Source of the DNA: Bacteroidales bacterium | GTDB taxonomy: Bacteria > Bacteroidota > Bacteroidia > Bacteroidales > Tenuifilaceae | Direction of reading: 5' to 3' | NCBI GenBank assembly: GCA_013376985.1 | Contig: JACABB010000022.1 | Location: 1-64,000 of the forward strand | DNA length: 64,000 bases | Shown here: one piece after another, positions 45,198 to 55,272 of the stretch | How positions within the stretch are numbered: the first letter of the stretch is position 1 | How the letters are laid out: every line of letters starts with the position of its first letter | The notes under the pieces: model-generated | Databases searched by the model: none | What the model saw: only the letters and a program-made list of their open reading frames with translations | Told to the model about the DNA's origin: nothing | Made by a program: the position numbers and the translations under genes

Positions 45198-46223
45198 ATG
45201 CTTTTAAAATCAGAGGTTGAAAGGGTTGAGGAATTTAAAAATCTTCTAGGATCATCAAAAAGTATAGTTATTACAACTCATCATAACCCCGATGGGGATG
45301 CGGTAGGTTCTGTATTAGGATTATATCATACGTTAAAATCCATGGGTTATCCTGTAATTGCTATAACCCCAAATGGATTTCCGGAATTTTTATCGTGGAT
45401 GCCAGGTTCCGATCTGGTGATCAGGTACTCAGAGCAAAAGTATAATGCTGTAAACTATATTCTTAGTGCTGATATTATAATTTGCCTTGATTTTAATGGC
45501 TTTAAGCGTACCGAGGAGATGGGAGATGTATTGATGCAATCGAAAGCTAAGAAGATTTTAATCGATCATCACCCTCAACCTGAGAGTAAATTCGATTTGC
45601 AATTTTCTTTTGTAGAGGTTAGTTCTACCGCTGAGTTAGTTTATGAAGTGTTATTATCGTGTTTTGGTGCTAATGTAGTTACCCTTGATGCTGCAATATG
45701 CATGTTTGCTGGGATAATGACGGATACGGGTTCGTTTAGTTATGCATGTTCTAGAGGAAGAACTTTTCAAATTTCGGGAGATTTAATTGCCAAAGGAGTG
45801 GATGTTGAAAAAGTTCAGAGTCTTGTATATAATAACTTTACCGCTGATAGGATGAGACTCCTTGGATTTTCCCTAAATGATAGGATGAAAGTATATCCTG
45901 AATATAAATCTGCATATATTTCACTAACAAAAGATGATCTCAAAAAATTTAAACATAAAATTGGTGATACTGAGGGTTTTGTAAATCTCCCATTGTCAAT
46001 AAAAGGTATAATCTTCTCTGCTTTATTCGTTGAACACGATTCATTTATTAAAGTTTCGTTACGTTCACGAGGCACTTTCCCTGTCAATACCGTTTCTCAG
46101 AAGCATTTTAATGGAGGAGGACATGTAAATGCCGCTGGGGGTAAGGCTTTTATGTCATTAAAAGATGCTGAACTTCTTTTTGAAAATGTTCTGAAAATAC
46201 ACTCAACCGAGTTAAATAGTTAG
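45198..46223 (+). CDS. nrnA: DHH-family phosphoesterase NrnA-like
   Basis: 341 residues. DHH/DHHA1 phosphoesterase with TTHHNPDGDAVGS, the LDFNGF aspartate, IDHHPQ, MTDTGSFSY and the C-terminal DHHA1 motif GGGHVNAAGG. NrnA-type enzymes degrade nanoRNAs (2-5 nt) and dephosphorylate 3'-phosphoadenosine 5'-phosphate. In Bacteroidota it commonly precedes FKBP lipoprotein genes such as gldI, as it does here; the next gene starts right at its stop codon. Confidence 0.93.
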   Translation: MLLKSEVERVEEFKNLLGSSKSIVITTHHNPDGDAVGSVLGLYHTLKSMGYPVIAITPNGFPEFLSWMPGSDLVIRYSEQKYNAVNYILSADIIICLDFNGFKRTEEMGDVLMQSKAKKILIDHHPQPESKFDLQFSFVEVSSTAELVYEVLLSCFGANVVTLDAAICMFAGIMTDTGSFSYACSRGRTFQISGDLIAKGVDVEKVQSLVYNNFTADRMRLLGFSLNDRMKVYPEYKSAYISLTKDDLKKFKHKIGDTEGFVNLPLSIKGIIFSALFVEHDSFIKVSLRSRGTFPVNTVSQKHFNGGGHVNAAGGKAFMSLKDAELLFENVLKIHSTELNS

Positions 46224-46226
46224 GTG

Positions 46227-46757
46227 ATGCGTTATACTGCTATAGTGTTTTTAATAGTTCTATTAATTTGCTTTCAAGGTTGCCAGGACGATAATAAAAA
46301 ATTGTCGAGGAAAGATTTTGCTCAAGCAAAAAATAAACTTGCAAAAATTAATAGTGTACTTGTCGATCAGGATCGTAGTTTAATTGAACATTACATTAAA
46401 AGGCATAACCTTGATGGTGTAAAGGAGAGCGGCACTGGCTTATTCTACTTGATATGGGGTGATTCCAAAGGTGATTTAATTAAAACGGGCAATGTTGTTG
46501 AGTATTCATATAAAATCACATTACTTGATGGAGCACTTTGTTATCAATCTGAAAAAGATACTCCTAAAAGATTTAAGGTTGGGCATGGTCTAGTTGAATC
46601 AGGTCTTGAGCAAGCCGTTCTTCTTATGAAACCCGGCCAAAAGGGAAAGTTTATACTACCTCCACATCTTGCATATGGCCTACTGGGGGATGAAAAAATG
46701 ATACCTTCTCGCTCAATAATTGTATATGATATAGAAATGTTGAAAGTCTATCGTTAG
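46227..46757 (+). CDS. FKBP-type lipoprotein, GldI-like
   Basis: 176 residues from the ATG at 46227 (a GTG at 46224 is adjacent). Lipobox FQGC (Cys19). One FKBP domain (about residues 85-176): GNVVEYSYKITLLDG, LVESGLEQAVLLMKPGQKG, LAYGLLGDEKMIP and IIVYDIEML. The usual VFD of the active site is replaced by LCYQS, so isomerase activity may be weak or lost. Resembles GldI, the FKBP lipoprotein needed for gliding in some Bacteroidota. First of four consecutive FKBP lipoprotein genes. Confidence 0.85.
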   Translation: MRYTAIVFLIVLLICFQGCQDDNKKLSRKDFAQAKNKLAKINSVLVDQDRSLIEHYIKRHNLDGVKESGTGLFYLIWGDSKGDLIKTGNVVEYSYKITLLDGALCYQSEKDTPKRFKVGHGLVESGLEQAVLLMKPGQKGKFILPPHLAYGLLGDEKMIPSRSIIVYDIEMLKVYR

Positions 46758-46784
46758 TTTAAAATAAGTTTTAGCTAACTTTAC

Positions 46785-47693
46785 ATGGAAATTTTTAAAC
46801 CATTTTTGATGAGGCGCTGCAGAACCTTACTTATAGTTTCCCTTTTTTTCCTGTTACTTGGTTGTTCGAAAAAATCTTCGAGATTTCCGGGCTACTCAAT
46901 AACAGAAACGGGAATACACTATAAGTTAATCAGTTTAGGTGATGGCTCTGCAAAACCTGAGATATTAAACTATATCACCGTGAATGTCTCTTATAGAACT
47001 GTTAAGGATTCACTTTTCTTTCAGGGTTTAAGAAAATTTCAACTTACTGCTCCCCGTTATAAAGGATCAATAGAAGAGTGTTTTTTGATGCTTGTTATGG
47101 GCGACAGCGCTTCATTTTATTTCCCTGCCGACTCCTTTTTTGTTAAAACTCTTGAAACATCTCGCCCCAAATTTATTAATAAAGGCGATTTAATGCGAGC
47201 AGATATTAAGATGATGGACATTCAAACAGAAAAACAATATCAACTTGAAAAGGAGGCCTTTTTAAATTGGATAAATGATTTTGGGGATTATGAAAGAGTT
47301 ATTCTAAAACAATACATGGATGGTGAAAAACTAAGTATTGCACCATCCTCATCAGGTTTATACTACATTCCTGTAGTCAAAAAGGAAGGAAAGAGCGTTG
47401 CTGTTGGCGATACTGTAACCGTTAACTTTGAGGGTAGATTCTTTAATAATAAAATATTTGATTCAACCAAAAAGCGAAATGAACCCTTTCAATTTGTTTA
47501 TGGACAAAAATGGCAGGTTATTGAAGGCTTAGAGGAGGCGATAGGGATGATGAAAGAGGGTGAAAAATCGTTATTTATTATACCATCAAAATTGGCTTTT
47601 GGCGAAAAAGGTAGTTCTACAGGAATAATTCCCCCGTTCACCTCAGTAATTTTTGAAGTTGAGCTAATTGAAGTTAAAAAAGGTAAAGGATAA
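46785..47693 (+). CDS. FKBP-type lipoprotein with two FKBP-like domains
   Basis: 302 residues; an in-frame ATG at 46809 (MRRCRT) gives a shorter signal before the lipobox LLLGC. Domain 1 (about 35-160) is a degenerate FKBP fold without the usual pocket residues. Domain 2 (about 200-300) is canonical: GDTVTVNFEGRFFNNKIFDS, VIEGLEEAIGMMKEGE, LAFGEKGSSTGIIPPFTSVIFEVEL. Predicted periplasmic peptidyl-prolyl isomerase/chaperone anchored in a membrane. Second of four in the cluster. Confidence 0.88.
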   Translation: MEIFKPFLMRRCRTLLIVSLFFLLLGCSKKSSRFPGYSITETGIHYKLISLGDGSAKPEILNYITVNVSYRTVKDSLFFQGLRKFQLTAPRYKGSIEECFLMLVMGDSASFYFPADSFFVKTLETSRPKFINKGDLMRADIKMMDIQTEKQYQLEKEAFLNWINDFGDYERVILKQYMDGEKLSIAPSSSGLYYIPVVKKEGKSVAVGDTVTVNFEGRFFNNKIFDSTKKRNEPFQFVYGQKWQVIEGLEEAIGMMKEGEKSLFIIPSKLAFGEKGSSTGIIPPFTSVIFEVELIEVKKGKG

Positions 47694-47701
47694 TTTTTGT
47701 G

Positions 47702-48616
47702 ATGAGATTCCGGCTAACTTTAAACCCTTGTTTATACAGTTTAATTTTTACAATAGGATTTGCCTCTTGTGAGAAATCAATTGAGGAGGAACGTACCTAT
47801 TCAGAGAACACGAGTATTGAAAATTACATTAAAGGTAAAAGTTGGACATATTCAAAAACAGATGGAATTTACCATATAACAAAAAAAGCAACATTTGGTT
47901 ATCAGGTAAATAACGGAGATACAGTAACTTTTTGGTATAAAGGTTACACTTTAGATGGAAAGGTTTTTGATACAAATATAAAGGCTGAAGCAAAAAAAGC
48001 AAAACTTGATACTATATTACATTCTTTTGAACCATTGGTAGTTATAGCAGGTAAGGGTAGATTAATAGATGGTTTGGATAATGGCTTGTTGTTGCTTCGT
48101 GAGAAAGAGATGGCTACGGTTATTTTCCCCTCTTCTCTTGGTTTTAAAGGAGATATTATAGGTCCTATCGTTCAATGGTCGCCTTTAGCATATGATATTG
48201 AAATTGTGAAAGTTAATGGGATGGGGATACAAAAAGAAAAGGTTTTTATGGATGGTTTAAATCTTTTTGGTAATGGTTTTACACAGGATTCAACGGGATT
48301 ATTTTATAAATTCATAACTTTGGGCTCAAATCTTACCCCAACTCTAAATGATACAATTTATGGTTGGTATAAAGGAACATTACCTGATGGAACAGTTATA
48401 AGAGATTTAGGTAATGGAAGTCAACAGATTATTCTTTCAAGCAGCGATGTTCCAGAGGGAGTTAGATATGGTTTTATGTTAACAAAAATTGGCTCTTTAG
48501 CAGATTTGGTGATGCCCTCTTTTTTAGGATTTGGTAATAAAGGGCTGGGAGTTGTAGGTTCATATCAAACCACATTTTATCAGATACGTTTGGATAGTAT
48601 TAAATTAAATAATTGA
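47702..48616 (+). CDS. FKBP-like lipoprotein, two degenerate domains
   Basis: 304 residues from the ATG at 47702 (GTG at 47699 adjacent). Lipobox FASC. Domain 1 (about 75-180) keeps GDTVTFWYKGYTLDGKVFDT and LIDGLDNGLLLLREKE. Domain 2 (about 200-304) has NDTIYGWYKGTLPDGTVI and FLGFGNKG but has lost the aspartate and the tryptophan-type floor. Probably an FKBP-fold chaperone more than an efficient isomerase. Third in the cluster, 5-8 bp after the preceding stop. Confidence 0.85.
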   Translation: MRFRLTLNPCLYSLIFTIGFASCEKSIEEERTYSENTSIENYIKGKSWTYSKTDGIYHITKKATFGYQVNNGDTVTFWYKGYTLDGKVFDTNIKAEAKKAKLDTILHSFEPLVVIAGKGRLIDGLDNGLLLLREKEMATVIFPSSLGFKGDIIGPIVQWSPLAYDIEIVKVNGMGIQKEKVFMDGLNLFGNGFTQDSTGLFYKFITLGSNLTPTLNDTIYGWYKGTLPDGTVIRDLGNGSQQIILSSSDVPEGVRYGFMLTKIGSLADLVMPSFLGFGNKGLGVVGSYQTTFYQIRLDSIKLNN

Positions 48617-48627
48617 AATAAAGCATT

Positions 48628-49590
48628 ATGAGAAGGAAAAACTTTCTTTTATTTTCGATTTCTTTTCTACTTTTTGCAGTTGCATGCGATAGAATTGTTG
48701 ATGATCCTATTGGCGATGAAATGGCAAGATTGCAAGCATGGTTACAGGTTAATAAAATAACAACAACACCAACCGCAAGTGGTTTGTATTTTATCGATAT
48801 TAAAGATGGAAATGGACTTGCACCAAAGGATAGTAACTATGTTGTATTGTCTTATGAGGTGAGAGATCTTGATGGTAATCTATATGAAACTACTAATAAA
48901 GATGTTGCAAAACTCTATGATATTTTTGCGGCAACAAAACATTATGTGCCAAGTTATACCCAGTATTTAAGTAAGGTTTCAGTTCTTAAAGGGTTGGTAG
49001 AAGCCTTAAGCATGATGAAGGAGGGAGGTAAGGCTCGGCTGATAATGCCTTCTAAGTTAGCTTATGGCGCCGGAGCATCAGGTATTCCTTCCTATAAAAC
49101 GTTAATTTATGATGTGGAACTTAAAAAAATTGTAGCAGATCCTAAAGCATACGAAAAAGATTCAATATCTAGATATCTTTCTCATCATCCAGGATATACT
49201 TCGTTTAATGATAGTTTATACTATAAAAAAACAGTAGAAGGAACGCGGCAATGTATTGTTGCAAACGATTCTGTTGTTCAAGTATATTATGTTGGAAGAT
49301 TTCTTGATGGATTTGTTTTCGATACCAACATTGATACTGTTGCTTTGAAAAATAATATATACTCCACCAGTAAAACATATGAAACATTAAACTTTACAGT
49401 TGGTTCAGATAGTTATGCTCCAGGTTTTAACTTGGCCGTAAAGAAAATGATTGAAGGGGAATGGGCAACATTTGTAATTCCTTCTTTCAATATGTATGGT
49501 GCTGAAGGTCAATCTAGCGGGACAACACCTATACCACCTTATGCCACATTAATTTTTGATATAAAACTTGTTAAGGTTGACCCCAAGTAA
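48628..49590 (+). CDS. FKBP-type lipoprotein with two domains
   Basis: 320 residues. Lipobox AVAC (Cys20). Domain 1 (about 65-170) is FKBP-like with LAYGAGASGIPSYKTLIYDVEL but YET instead of VFD. Domain 2 (about 195-320) retains VYYVGRFLDGFVFDT, a loop insertion, GFNLAVKKMIEGE and IPPYATLIFDIKL. Fourth of the FKBP cluster; its stop lies 4 bases from the stop of the convergent methyltransferase gene. Confidence 0.88.
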   Translation: MRRKNFLLFSISFLLFAVACDRIVDDPIGDEMARLQAWLQVNKITTTPTASGLYFIDIKDGNGLAPKDSNYVVLSYEVRDLDGNLYETTNKDVAKLYDIFAATKHYVPSYTQYLSKVSVLKGLVEALSMMKEGGKARLIMPSKLAYGAGASGIPSYKTLIYDVELKKIVADPKAYEKDSISRYLSHHPGYTSFNDSLYYKKTVEGTRQCIVANDSVVQVYYVGRFLDGFVFDTNIDTVALKNNIYSTSKTYETLNFTVGSDSYAPGFNLAVKKMIEGEWATFVIPSFNMYGAEGQSSGTTPIPPYATLIFDIKLVKVDPK

Positions 49591-49594
49591 TGGG

Positions 49595-50302
49595 TTAAGC
49601 CATTAAGCAAAATACACAGTTTTTCTTATTTAAATCTGGGAGTGTTGAATTATTCCACTCTCGGATTTTTTTTGTTGCAATAAATTCCGATGCTGTAGTA
49701 AGTTCTAAACCAATCGATAATTTTGTTTCGGGATTGCATAATTTCAATAAATCCTGAAAAAGTTGAACGTTTCGATACGGTGCTTCTATAAAAATTTGTG
49801 TCTGTTTTTCTTGCCGTGAGCGAGTTTCCAGTTGCTTAAGTCGATTCCTGCGTTCGTCTGGTTTTATTGGAAGATATCCAACAAAAGCAAAGTTTTGACC
49901 ATTTAATCCACTAGCCATTAAAGTTAAAAGGATGGAGCTTGGGCCAGTAAGTGGGACTACTTTAATTCCCTTCCGATTTGCTATTGCAACAATCTGAGAA
50001 CCAGGATCAGCAACGGCAGGCAATCCTGCTTCGGAAAGAAGACCAACGTCAAAACCGTTGAGCAATGGTATTATTAGCTCTTCAATTTCAACTTGCTTTG
50101 TATGCTCATTTAATACTTGGAAGTTAATTTGATCAATCGGAGTATTTACACCAATTTTGGATAAATATCTTCTCGTAGTCCTAATATCTTCAACAATAAA
50201 ATTCTTTAAATCCCTTGTTTGGTTTATTACTAAAGGAGGTATAACACTTTCCCAGTTATCGGAACCAATAGTAGTTGGAATTAGATACAGAGTTCCTGCC
50301 AT
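49595..50302 (-). CDS. RsmI-family SAM-dependent methyltransferase
   Basis: 235 residues. Tetrapyrrole methylase fold: LYLIPTTIG at the start, SEAGLPAVADPGSQIV (glycine-rich SAM site) and PLTGPSSILLTLMASG. The family includes RsmI, which 2'-O-methylates C1402 of 16S rRNA; this shorter version is the Bacteroidota-specific paralogue type, so the exact target is uncertain. Confidence 0.85.
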   Translation of the reverse strand: MAGTLYLIPTTIGSDNWESVIPPLVINQTRDLKNFIVEDIRTTRRYLSKIGVNTPIDQINFQVLNEHTKQVEIEELIIPLLNGFDVGLLSEAGLPAVADPGSQIVAIANRKGIKVVPLTGPSSILLTLMASGLNGQNFAFVGYLPIKPDERRNRLKQLETRSRQEKQTQIFIEAPYRNVQLFQDLLKLCNPETKLSIGLELTTASEFIATKKIREWNNSTLPDLNKKNCVFCLMA

Positions 50303-50384
50303 AATGATGAATAAATATTGGTGAATTTATGTAGATAAAAACAGGTATATTATCTTTATACAATTATTTGTAAAAATACGCTTA

Positions 50385-51299
50385 ATGATTAATTTATTGA
50401 AAAGAATATTTTTAAATCGAAACTCAATTCTAGTTTTTGCTGTAATTATTGGCCTTATAGCGGGAAATAAGGCATCCATACTTAAGGATTATACTTTTGC
50501 TGCACTAGCTGTAACAATGACCTTTTCTATGACAGGTATTGGTTTAGAGTACTTGAAAAACCCTGGGAATTTTGTAAAACCAATGCTGATGGGTGTATTG
50601 CTAAACTATGTAGTTTTTAGTTTGATTCTTATCCCTTTAGCATGGTGGATTATGCCAAGTAGAGACCTATTTTATGGATTTATTGTAATTGCCGCAGCTC
50701 CTCCAGGAGTTGCAATTATACCATTTTCGTATATTCTGAAAGGAAAAATTGAGTACGCAATAATTGGAGTTACGGGTGCTTTTATCGCCTCAATTATTAT
50801 AGCACCATTATTGATTAATATTTTTGCAATAAATCAGTGGATAAATCCCTTTGATTTATTTAAGATGATGCTTCAACTTGTAGTTTTACCAATGCTCGTT
50901 TCTAGATTATTACTTTATAAGCCTTTATTTAAGTATGTTGAGCCTATTAGAGGCAAAATTGTAGATTGGGGCTTTGCCGTTTTAATCTTTGTTGCTGTTG
51001 GAATTAATAGACAAGTATTCTTTACCGAACCAATGATTCTGTTACGAATCTCTTTAGTACTATTTATTGCTATTTTTGGACTTGGCTTAGGTTTTGAAAT
51101 TATTGCAAAATTTTTTAAAGTTGAAAGTTCAATTCAAAAAACCCAGAGCATGTTAATTTCAATAAAGAGTTCTGGGTTCTCGGTTTTTACGGCATTGGCT
51201 TTATTCGGAAGAGAAGCAGCTATTCCATCGGCAGTAATGGCAGTGATGGTGTTATTATATCTAATATTTTTATCTTTAAGAATGAAAAAAGCGTTGTAA
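50385..51299 (+). CDS. Bile acid:sodium symporter (BASS)-like transporter
   Basis: 304 residues with about nine or ten membrane helices. Motifs: MTFSMTGIGLEYLKNP, then AAPPGVAIIPFSYILKG (crossover helix region) and a second half with FFKVESSIQKTQSMLISIKSSGFSVFTALALFG. This resembles the SBF/BASS fold, but the substrate is unknown. The following gene begins one base after its stop, suggesting one operon. Confidence 0.8.
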   Translation: MINLLKRIFLNRNSILVFAVIIGLIAGNKASILKDYTFAALAVTMTFSMTGIGLEYLKNPGNFVKPMLMGVLLNYVVFSLILIPLAWWIMPSRDLFYGFIVIAAAPPGVAIIPFSYILKGKIEYAIIGVTGAFIASIIIAPLLINIFAINQWINPFDLFKMMLQLVVLPMLVSRLLLYKPLFKYVEPIRGKIVDWGFAVLIFVAVGINRQVFFTEPMILLRISLVLFIAIFGLGLGFEIIAKFFKVESSIQKTQSMLISIKSSGFSVFTALALFGREAAIPSAVMAVMVLLYLIFLSLRMKKAL

Positions 51300-51300
51300 G

Positions 51301-52074
51301 GTGAAATTCACTTTTTTAGGAACAGGTACATCTCAGGGAGTTCCGGTAATTGCTTGCCAATGCCCGGTCTGTCAATCCAATGATTATAGGGATAAACGAC
51401 TACGAACCTCTGCACTAATCGAGTATAATGGAGTTACTATAGCAATAGATGCTGGTCCTGATTTTAGGCAGCAGATGCTTAATGCAAAGGTTAAATCGCT
51501 TAATGCGATACTTTTAACCCATGAACATCGTGATCATATTGCAGGCCTTGATGATGTAAGAGCATTTAATTGGATTATGCAAAAACCAATGGATATATGG
51601 GCTGAACAAAGGGTTCAAGAATCAATTAGGAAGGAACTTTCATATGTGTTTGCCGATAGTAAATATCCTGGTATTCCAGAAATTGTGATGCATGATTTTA
51701 ATGGACATCCATTTGAAATATCAAATATTAAGATAATTCCAATACGAGGCTATCACCATAAACTTCCGATTTATGGTTTTAGAATAGGTGATTTAACATA
51801 CATTACTGATGCAAATTTCATCCCGGAGGAAGAGAAGGGTAAAATAGTGGGTACAAAATACCTTATAGTAAATGCCCTAAGGAGGCAGAAGCACATGTCC
51901 CATTTTTCACTTCAGGAAGCGTTGAAATTTATCTCCGATTTTAGCCCTCGAAGAGGATTTATTACTCATGTTAGTCATCAGATGGGGCTCTATGCAGATA
52001 TTTCAAACGAATTGCCTGATAATGTTTGCTTTGCTTACGATGGATTATCCTTCGAAGTTGACACTAATCATTAA
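51301..52074 (+). CDS. PhnP-like metallo-beta-lactamase-fold hydrolase
   Basis: 257 residues from a GTG start at 51301, one base after the preceding stop. FLGTGTSQGVPVIACQCPVCQ at the start and the metal site LTHEHRDHIAGLDDVRAFN identify the PhnP/phosphodiesterase subgroup; YITDANFIPEEE and ITHVSHQMG are the later ligands. Likely cleaves cyclic or simple phosphodiesters; the natural substrate is unknown. Its end overlaps the convergent MFS gene by 11 bp. Confidence 0.88.
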   Translation: MKFTFLGTGTSQGVPVIACQCPVCQSNDYRDKRLRTSALIEYNGVTIAIDAGPDFRQQMLNAKVKSLNAILLTHEHRDHIAGLDDVRAFNWIMQKPMDIWAEQRVQESIRKELSYVFADSKYPGIPEIVMHDFNGHPFEISNIKIIPIRGYHHKLPIYGFRIGDLTYITDANFIPEEEKGKIVGTKYLIVNALRRQKHMSHFSLQEALKFISDFSPRRGFITHVSHQMGLYADISNELPDNVCFAYDGLSFEVDTNH

Positions 52075-53254
52075 GATTTCCTGTTTTTCGAAAGAAGAAA
52101 AAACTAACCCCAGCCAGCATTATAAATACTAACCCCGCTATGGTTAGTGCATCTCTTAAACTAAGGCTATCAATTGCCCATCCATAGAATGGCGCTAATA
52201 GGGCAAATAGTATTCTGATAATAAAATTACGTACCGATAGTATTGTTGCCCTCATATTGGAGGGGGTGATTCTATTGATATTATCCTTAAGTATTGGTGT
52301 TGCAACACCCCTTGCTAGGTAAAAAAGTAGTATAAAAATCAATCCCCAAAGACTTGTAATCCAGCCACTAACAATAAATCCCATTGCAAGAATTATCGTA
52401 AACGATGCAGCCGTGGTAACCTTTCCAAATTTTAGTTCAATTTTGTAAGCGTAAAAAGCAGTAATGCCGACTGAAAGGTTAAGTATTGTCCAAGTAATCC
52501 CATATAGGCTAACAGGCAGATTAGCTCTGATGAACCATGGTTGTACAAACCAAGCCATTGCTAAAGTTGATGTTCCAACAACTGATGAGTAGATAATATT
52601 CCATCGTAAGCGTTGGTTCTTTATGAGAGAAAACTTTACGATATCCATAATATCTTTCCATCCTAAACCAAGTTTCACTTGACTCACTTTTGGTTCAATC
52701 AAAGTGAATGCTGCTGGAATTCCTATAAATGCAACAAGCGTTTGAGAATAGTAAGGATACCTAAGACTTAACCCTGCTAGCAATCCACCTAGAATACCTG
52801 CAAAAGCTTCTGCAAAATTCCCTATGGAAGTTATTCTACCCTCATGCTTTAAGTAATCCTTTTCCCTATTACTATCAATAAGTGAGTCGTACAGGATAGC
52901 CGAATCGGCTCCCGAAACCATACTCTGACCGAATCCTAAGATTATTTCAGCAAATACAAACCCTGTAAAACCAAATGATAATGAGTAAATTAGAAAACCT
53001 GCGAAACCCAGTATTGATCCAGCAATGAGAGAGTTCTTTCGACCAAGAACATCGGCAAAATATCCCGAAGGAATTTCAAGAGCAACTATTGAAATAGAAT
53101 AGATTGCTTGAAGAATGAAGACTTGGCTCATGTTCAAACCGTTGTCCTTATAAAAAAGGACAACAATTGGCATGGTTAGCATGAACCAATGTGATACTTT
53201 TAGTATGTATAGCCGAGTGAGATTGTGCTGGTAGTCGTTTCTCATAGCCAACAA
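52064..53254 (-). CDS. MFS transporter
   Basis: 396 residues (or 393 from the ATG at 53245) with about 12 membrane helices. ALEIPSGYFADVLGRKNSL is the typical loop 2-3 motif of the major facilitator superfamily. A QSMVSGADSAILYDSL segment and a long helix pair between are also visible. Substrate unknown, probably a small molecule or drug efflux. Overlaps the convergent PhnP-like gene by 11 bp at the stops. Confidence 0.87.
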   Translation of the reverse strand: MLAMRNDYQHNLTRLYILKVSHWFMLTMPIVVLFYKDNGLNMSQVFILQAIYSISIVALEIPSGYFADVLGRKNSLIAGSILGFAGFLIYSLSFGFTGFVFAEIILGFGQSMVSGADSAILYDSLIDSNREKDYLKHEGRITSIGNFAEAFAGILGGLLAGLSLRYPYYSQTLVAFIGIPAAFTLIEPKVSQVKLGLGWKDIMDIVKFSLIKNQRLRWNIIYSSVVGTSTLAMAWFVQPWFIRANLPVSLYGITWTILNLSVGITAFYAYKIELKFGKVTTAASFTIILAMGFIVSGWITSLWGLIFILLFYLARGVATPILKDNINRITPSNMRATILSVRNFIIRILFALLAPFYGWAIDSLSLRDALTIAGLVFIMLAGVSFFFFRKTGNLND

Positions 53255-53624
53255 AAATATGTATTACAACGATTTTAGTGGAATATTCTATCTGAATAAT
53301 TTGATTTTGTACATTGAATACACGTTATTTATGGAGAATAGGTTTATTTACAACTCTTTAACATTGTTAGTTTTCTGTCCCAAAGATGAACCAATAGTGT
53401 GGAGTGAAAAAATAGGTTTTTCATGTTTTTTCAATTGTAATCAAACGAATAGGATTAAAAATAAATATCTAATTATGAGATATGTAAAATTTAATAGGTG
53501 CATATTAGTGAATAAACTATTTATAAACTTTAATATATAATTTACTCATAGCGAATTTTATTTTTTTTATACCTTGAAAATTTCTATTTTAGTTTTTTTT
53601 AAAGTTAATTTAATGTAAACCAGT
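53255..53624. other. AT-rich intergenic region between MFS and chemoreceptor genes
   Basis: 370 bp of very AT-rich sequence. A plus-strand ORF (53259-53540) is present, but its composition is that of random AT-rich DNA and I do not call it. The promoters of the MFS gene (minus) and the chemoreceptor (plus) must lie here; a TACCTTGA near 53571 is two mismatches from the -7 consensus. Confidence 0.4.
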
Positions 53625-55145
53625 ATGAAACGAAGTGGATTTATTTCGGTAGCATTTAAATTATATTTTTTAGTTTCAGTTATCCTTTTTAGTGTTTTAA
53701 TAATTACTGGTTGGATAAGCTTCACTCGTATTTCTAAATTTGGTATTAAGTTTAATGGGGAACATACCCGAACGGTTGTGATTTTTGCATTAAATTCAAT
53801 AAATGGTGATTCATTGCAAGTTGTAATTAATCAAAATAACTCTTCATCTCACTATGCTAATTACCTCAGGGCAGAACTAAAAAGAATTAGAGACTTAGCA
53901 AAGATGAAATACCTGTATACATTCTATTTTAAAGGTGATAAATCTATCTATGCAATTGAAGGTGGTGATCCTAATGCAAAGGATTATTCGGTCATGGGTT
54001 CATTGGCAAACTGGAAAAGTACGGATTTGATTAATATTAACGGCTGTATCAATAATAAAACAATTACATCATCAGAAGTTACCTATAACGACACATATGG
54101 CTGGATGGTATCAAGTTATGCGCCAATCTTGGATTCAAAAGGAAAAGTAGTAGCAGTATTGGGTTGTGATTTTGATGCGGATGTTCTTGCAAAAGAAATT
54201 AACGATTATCGTATTATGATTATTAGCAGTGGTGTTATATTACTTATTATCTCATTATTAGCCATTTATTTGATGTTGTCTAAATCTTTAAAAATTATTG
54301 AAAATATTACAAATATATCTGGGGAAGTTGCTGCTGGGAATCTTAGAGTAAAAGTTCGCTCCAATTCAAATGATGAATTTGGAATGATGTCCGATTCAGT
54401 AAACAAAATGATCGATCACCTTAAGACATTTGTGGTTAGTATTGATAAAGAATCATCAGTTTTTGTAGATGAAAGTAATGGTGTTCAGTTATTATCGAAA
54501 AAATTAGCAGATGATTCTAGCAATCAAGCAGCATTATCCGAAGAGGTTTCTTTATCAATTAGCGAAATAGTGTCCAAGATTGAGCAGAATACTTCCAATG
54601 CAAAAAAAACTGAGCTAATAAATCTGAATGTAAATAAAACTTTACAAGAAGTTGTAGATAGTTCTCATGAAAGCATTAATAGTATTAGACTAATTGCCGA
54701 AAAAATTAGTGTAATTGAGCAAATATCAAGACAAACAAATATTCTTGCCCTAAATGCAGCAATAGAAGCAGCTAGAGCGGGTGAGTACGGCAGAGGCTTT
54801 TCCGTAGTGGCTGCTGAGGTGAAAAAGCTTGCTGAAAAAAGCCATATTGCAGCAAATGAGATAAGTAATTATTCATTTCAGAGTGTTCAGATAACATCAT
54901 TAGTTCAGCAAAAGATTCAAAAATTGGTGCCTGAGATTGAGGAAACATTAAATATGGTTAAGCAGATAGTGATTTTAGGTGTGGAACAACAGGAAGGGAC
55001 ACAACAGGTAAGTAATGCAATAAGCCAACTTAATAATATTACCCAGCAAAATGCCCAATCGTCGGAAGAACTGGCTGATGCTTCTACAAAACTAGCATAT
55101 CAATCGGAACAGTTAAAGGAGATAACCGCACTGTTTAAAATATAG
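53625..55145 (+). CDS. Methyl-accepting chemotaxis protein
   Basis: 506 residues. TM1 (about 13-35), a periplasmic sensor of ~160 residues with a Cache-like [23 protein letters not shown] end, TM2 (about 194-217), HAMP (about 218-270, [23 protein letters not shown]) and a cytoplasmic helical bundle. The hairpin tip matches the family core: [19 protein letters not shown], then [18 protein letters not shown]. No C-terminal CheR-binding pentapeptide is visible. No che genes occur in this window, so its signalling partners are elsewhere. Confidence 0.93.
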   Translation: MKRSGFISVAFKLYFLVSVILFSVLIITGWISFTRISKFGIKFNGEHTRTVVIFALNSINGDSLQVVINQNNSSSHYANYLRAELKRIRDLAKMKYLYTFYFKGDKSIYAIEGGDPNAKDYSVMGSLANWKSTDLININGCINNKTITSSEVTYNDTYGWMVSSYAPILDSKGKVVAVLGCDFDADVLAKEINDYRIMIISSGVILLIISLLAIYLMLSKSLKIIENITNISGEVAAGNLRVKVRSNSNDEFGMMSDSVNKMIDHLKTFVVSIDKESSVFVDESNGVQLLSKKLADDSSNQAALSEEVSLSISEIVSKIEQNTSNAKKTELINLNVNKTLQEVVDSSHESINSIRLIAEKISVIEQISRQTNILALNAAIEAARAGEYGRGFSVVAAEVKKLAEKSHIAANEISNYSFQSVQITSLVQQKIQKLVPEIEETLNMVKQIVILGVEQQEGTQQVSNAISQLNNITQQNAQSSEELADASTKLAYQSEQLKEITALFKI

Positions 55146-55272
55146 GGATAAGTTAGAACGTCAAAATTCAGAGACTGCATCGTAAAAATAAAATAGGAAG
55201 CCTTTTAATTATTTGGGAATAGTTTCTTCCTCAAAATCACTGCCTTGGATGATGTTTTAGATTACAATAAAT

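Noticed and set aside
53259-53540. 93-codon plus-strand ORF
   Set aside because: Very AT-rich, no recognisable motif, no promoter, and rich in Asn/Ile/Phe as expected from random sequence in this genome.
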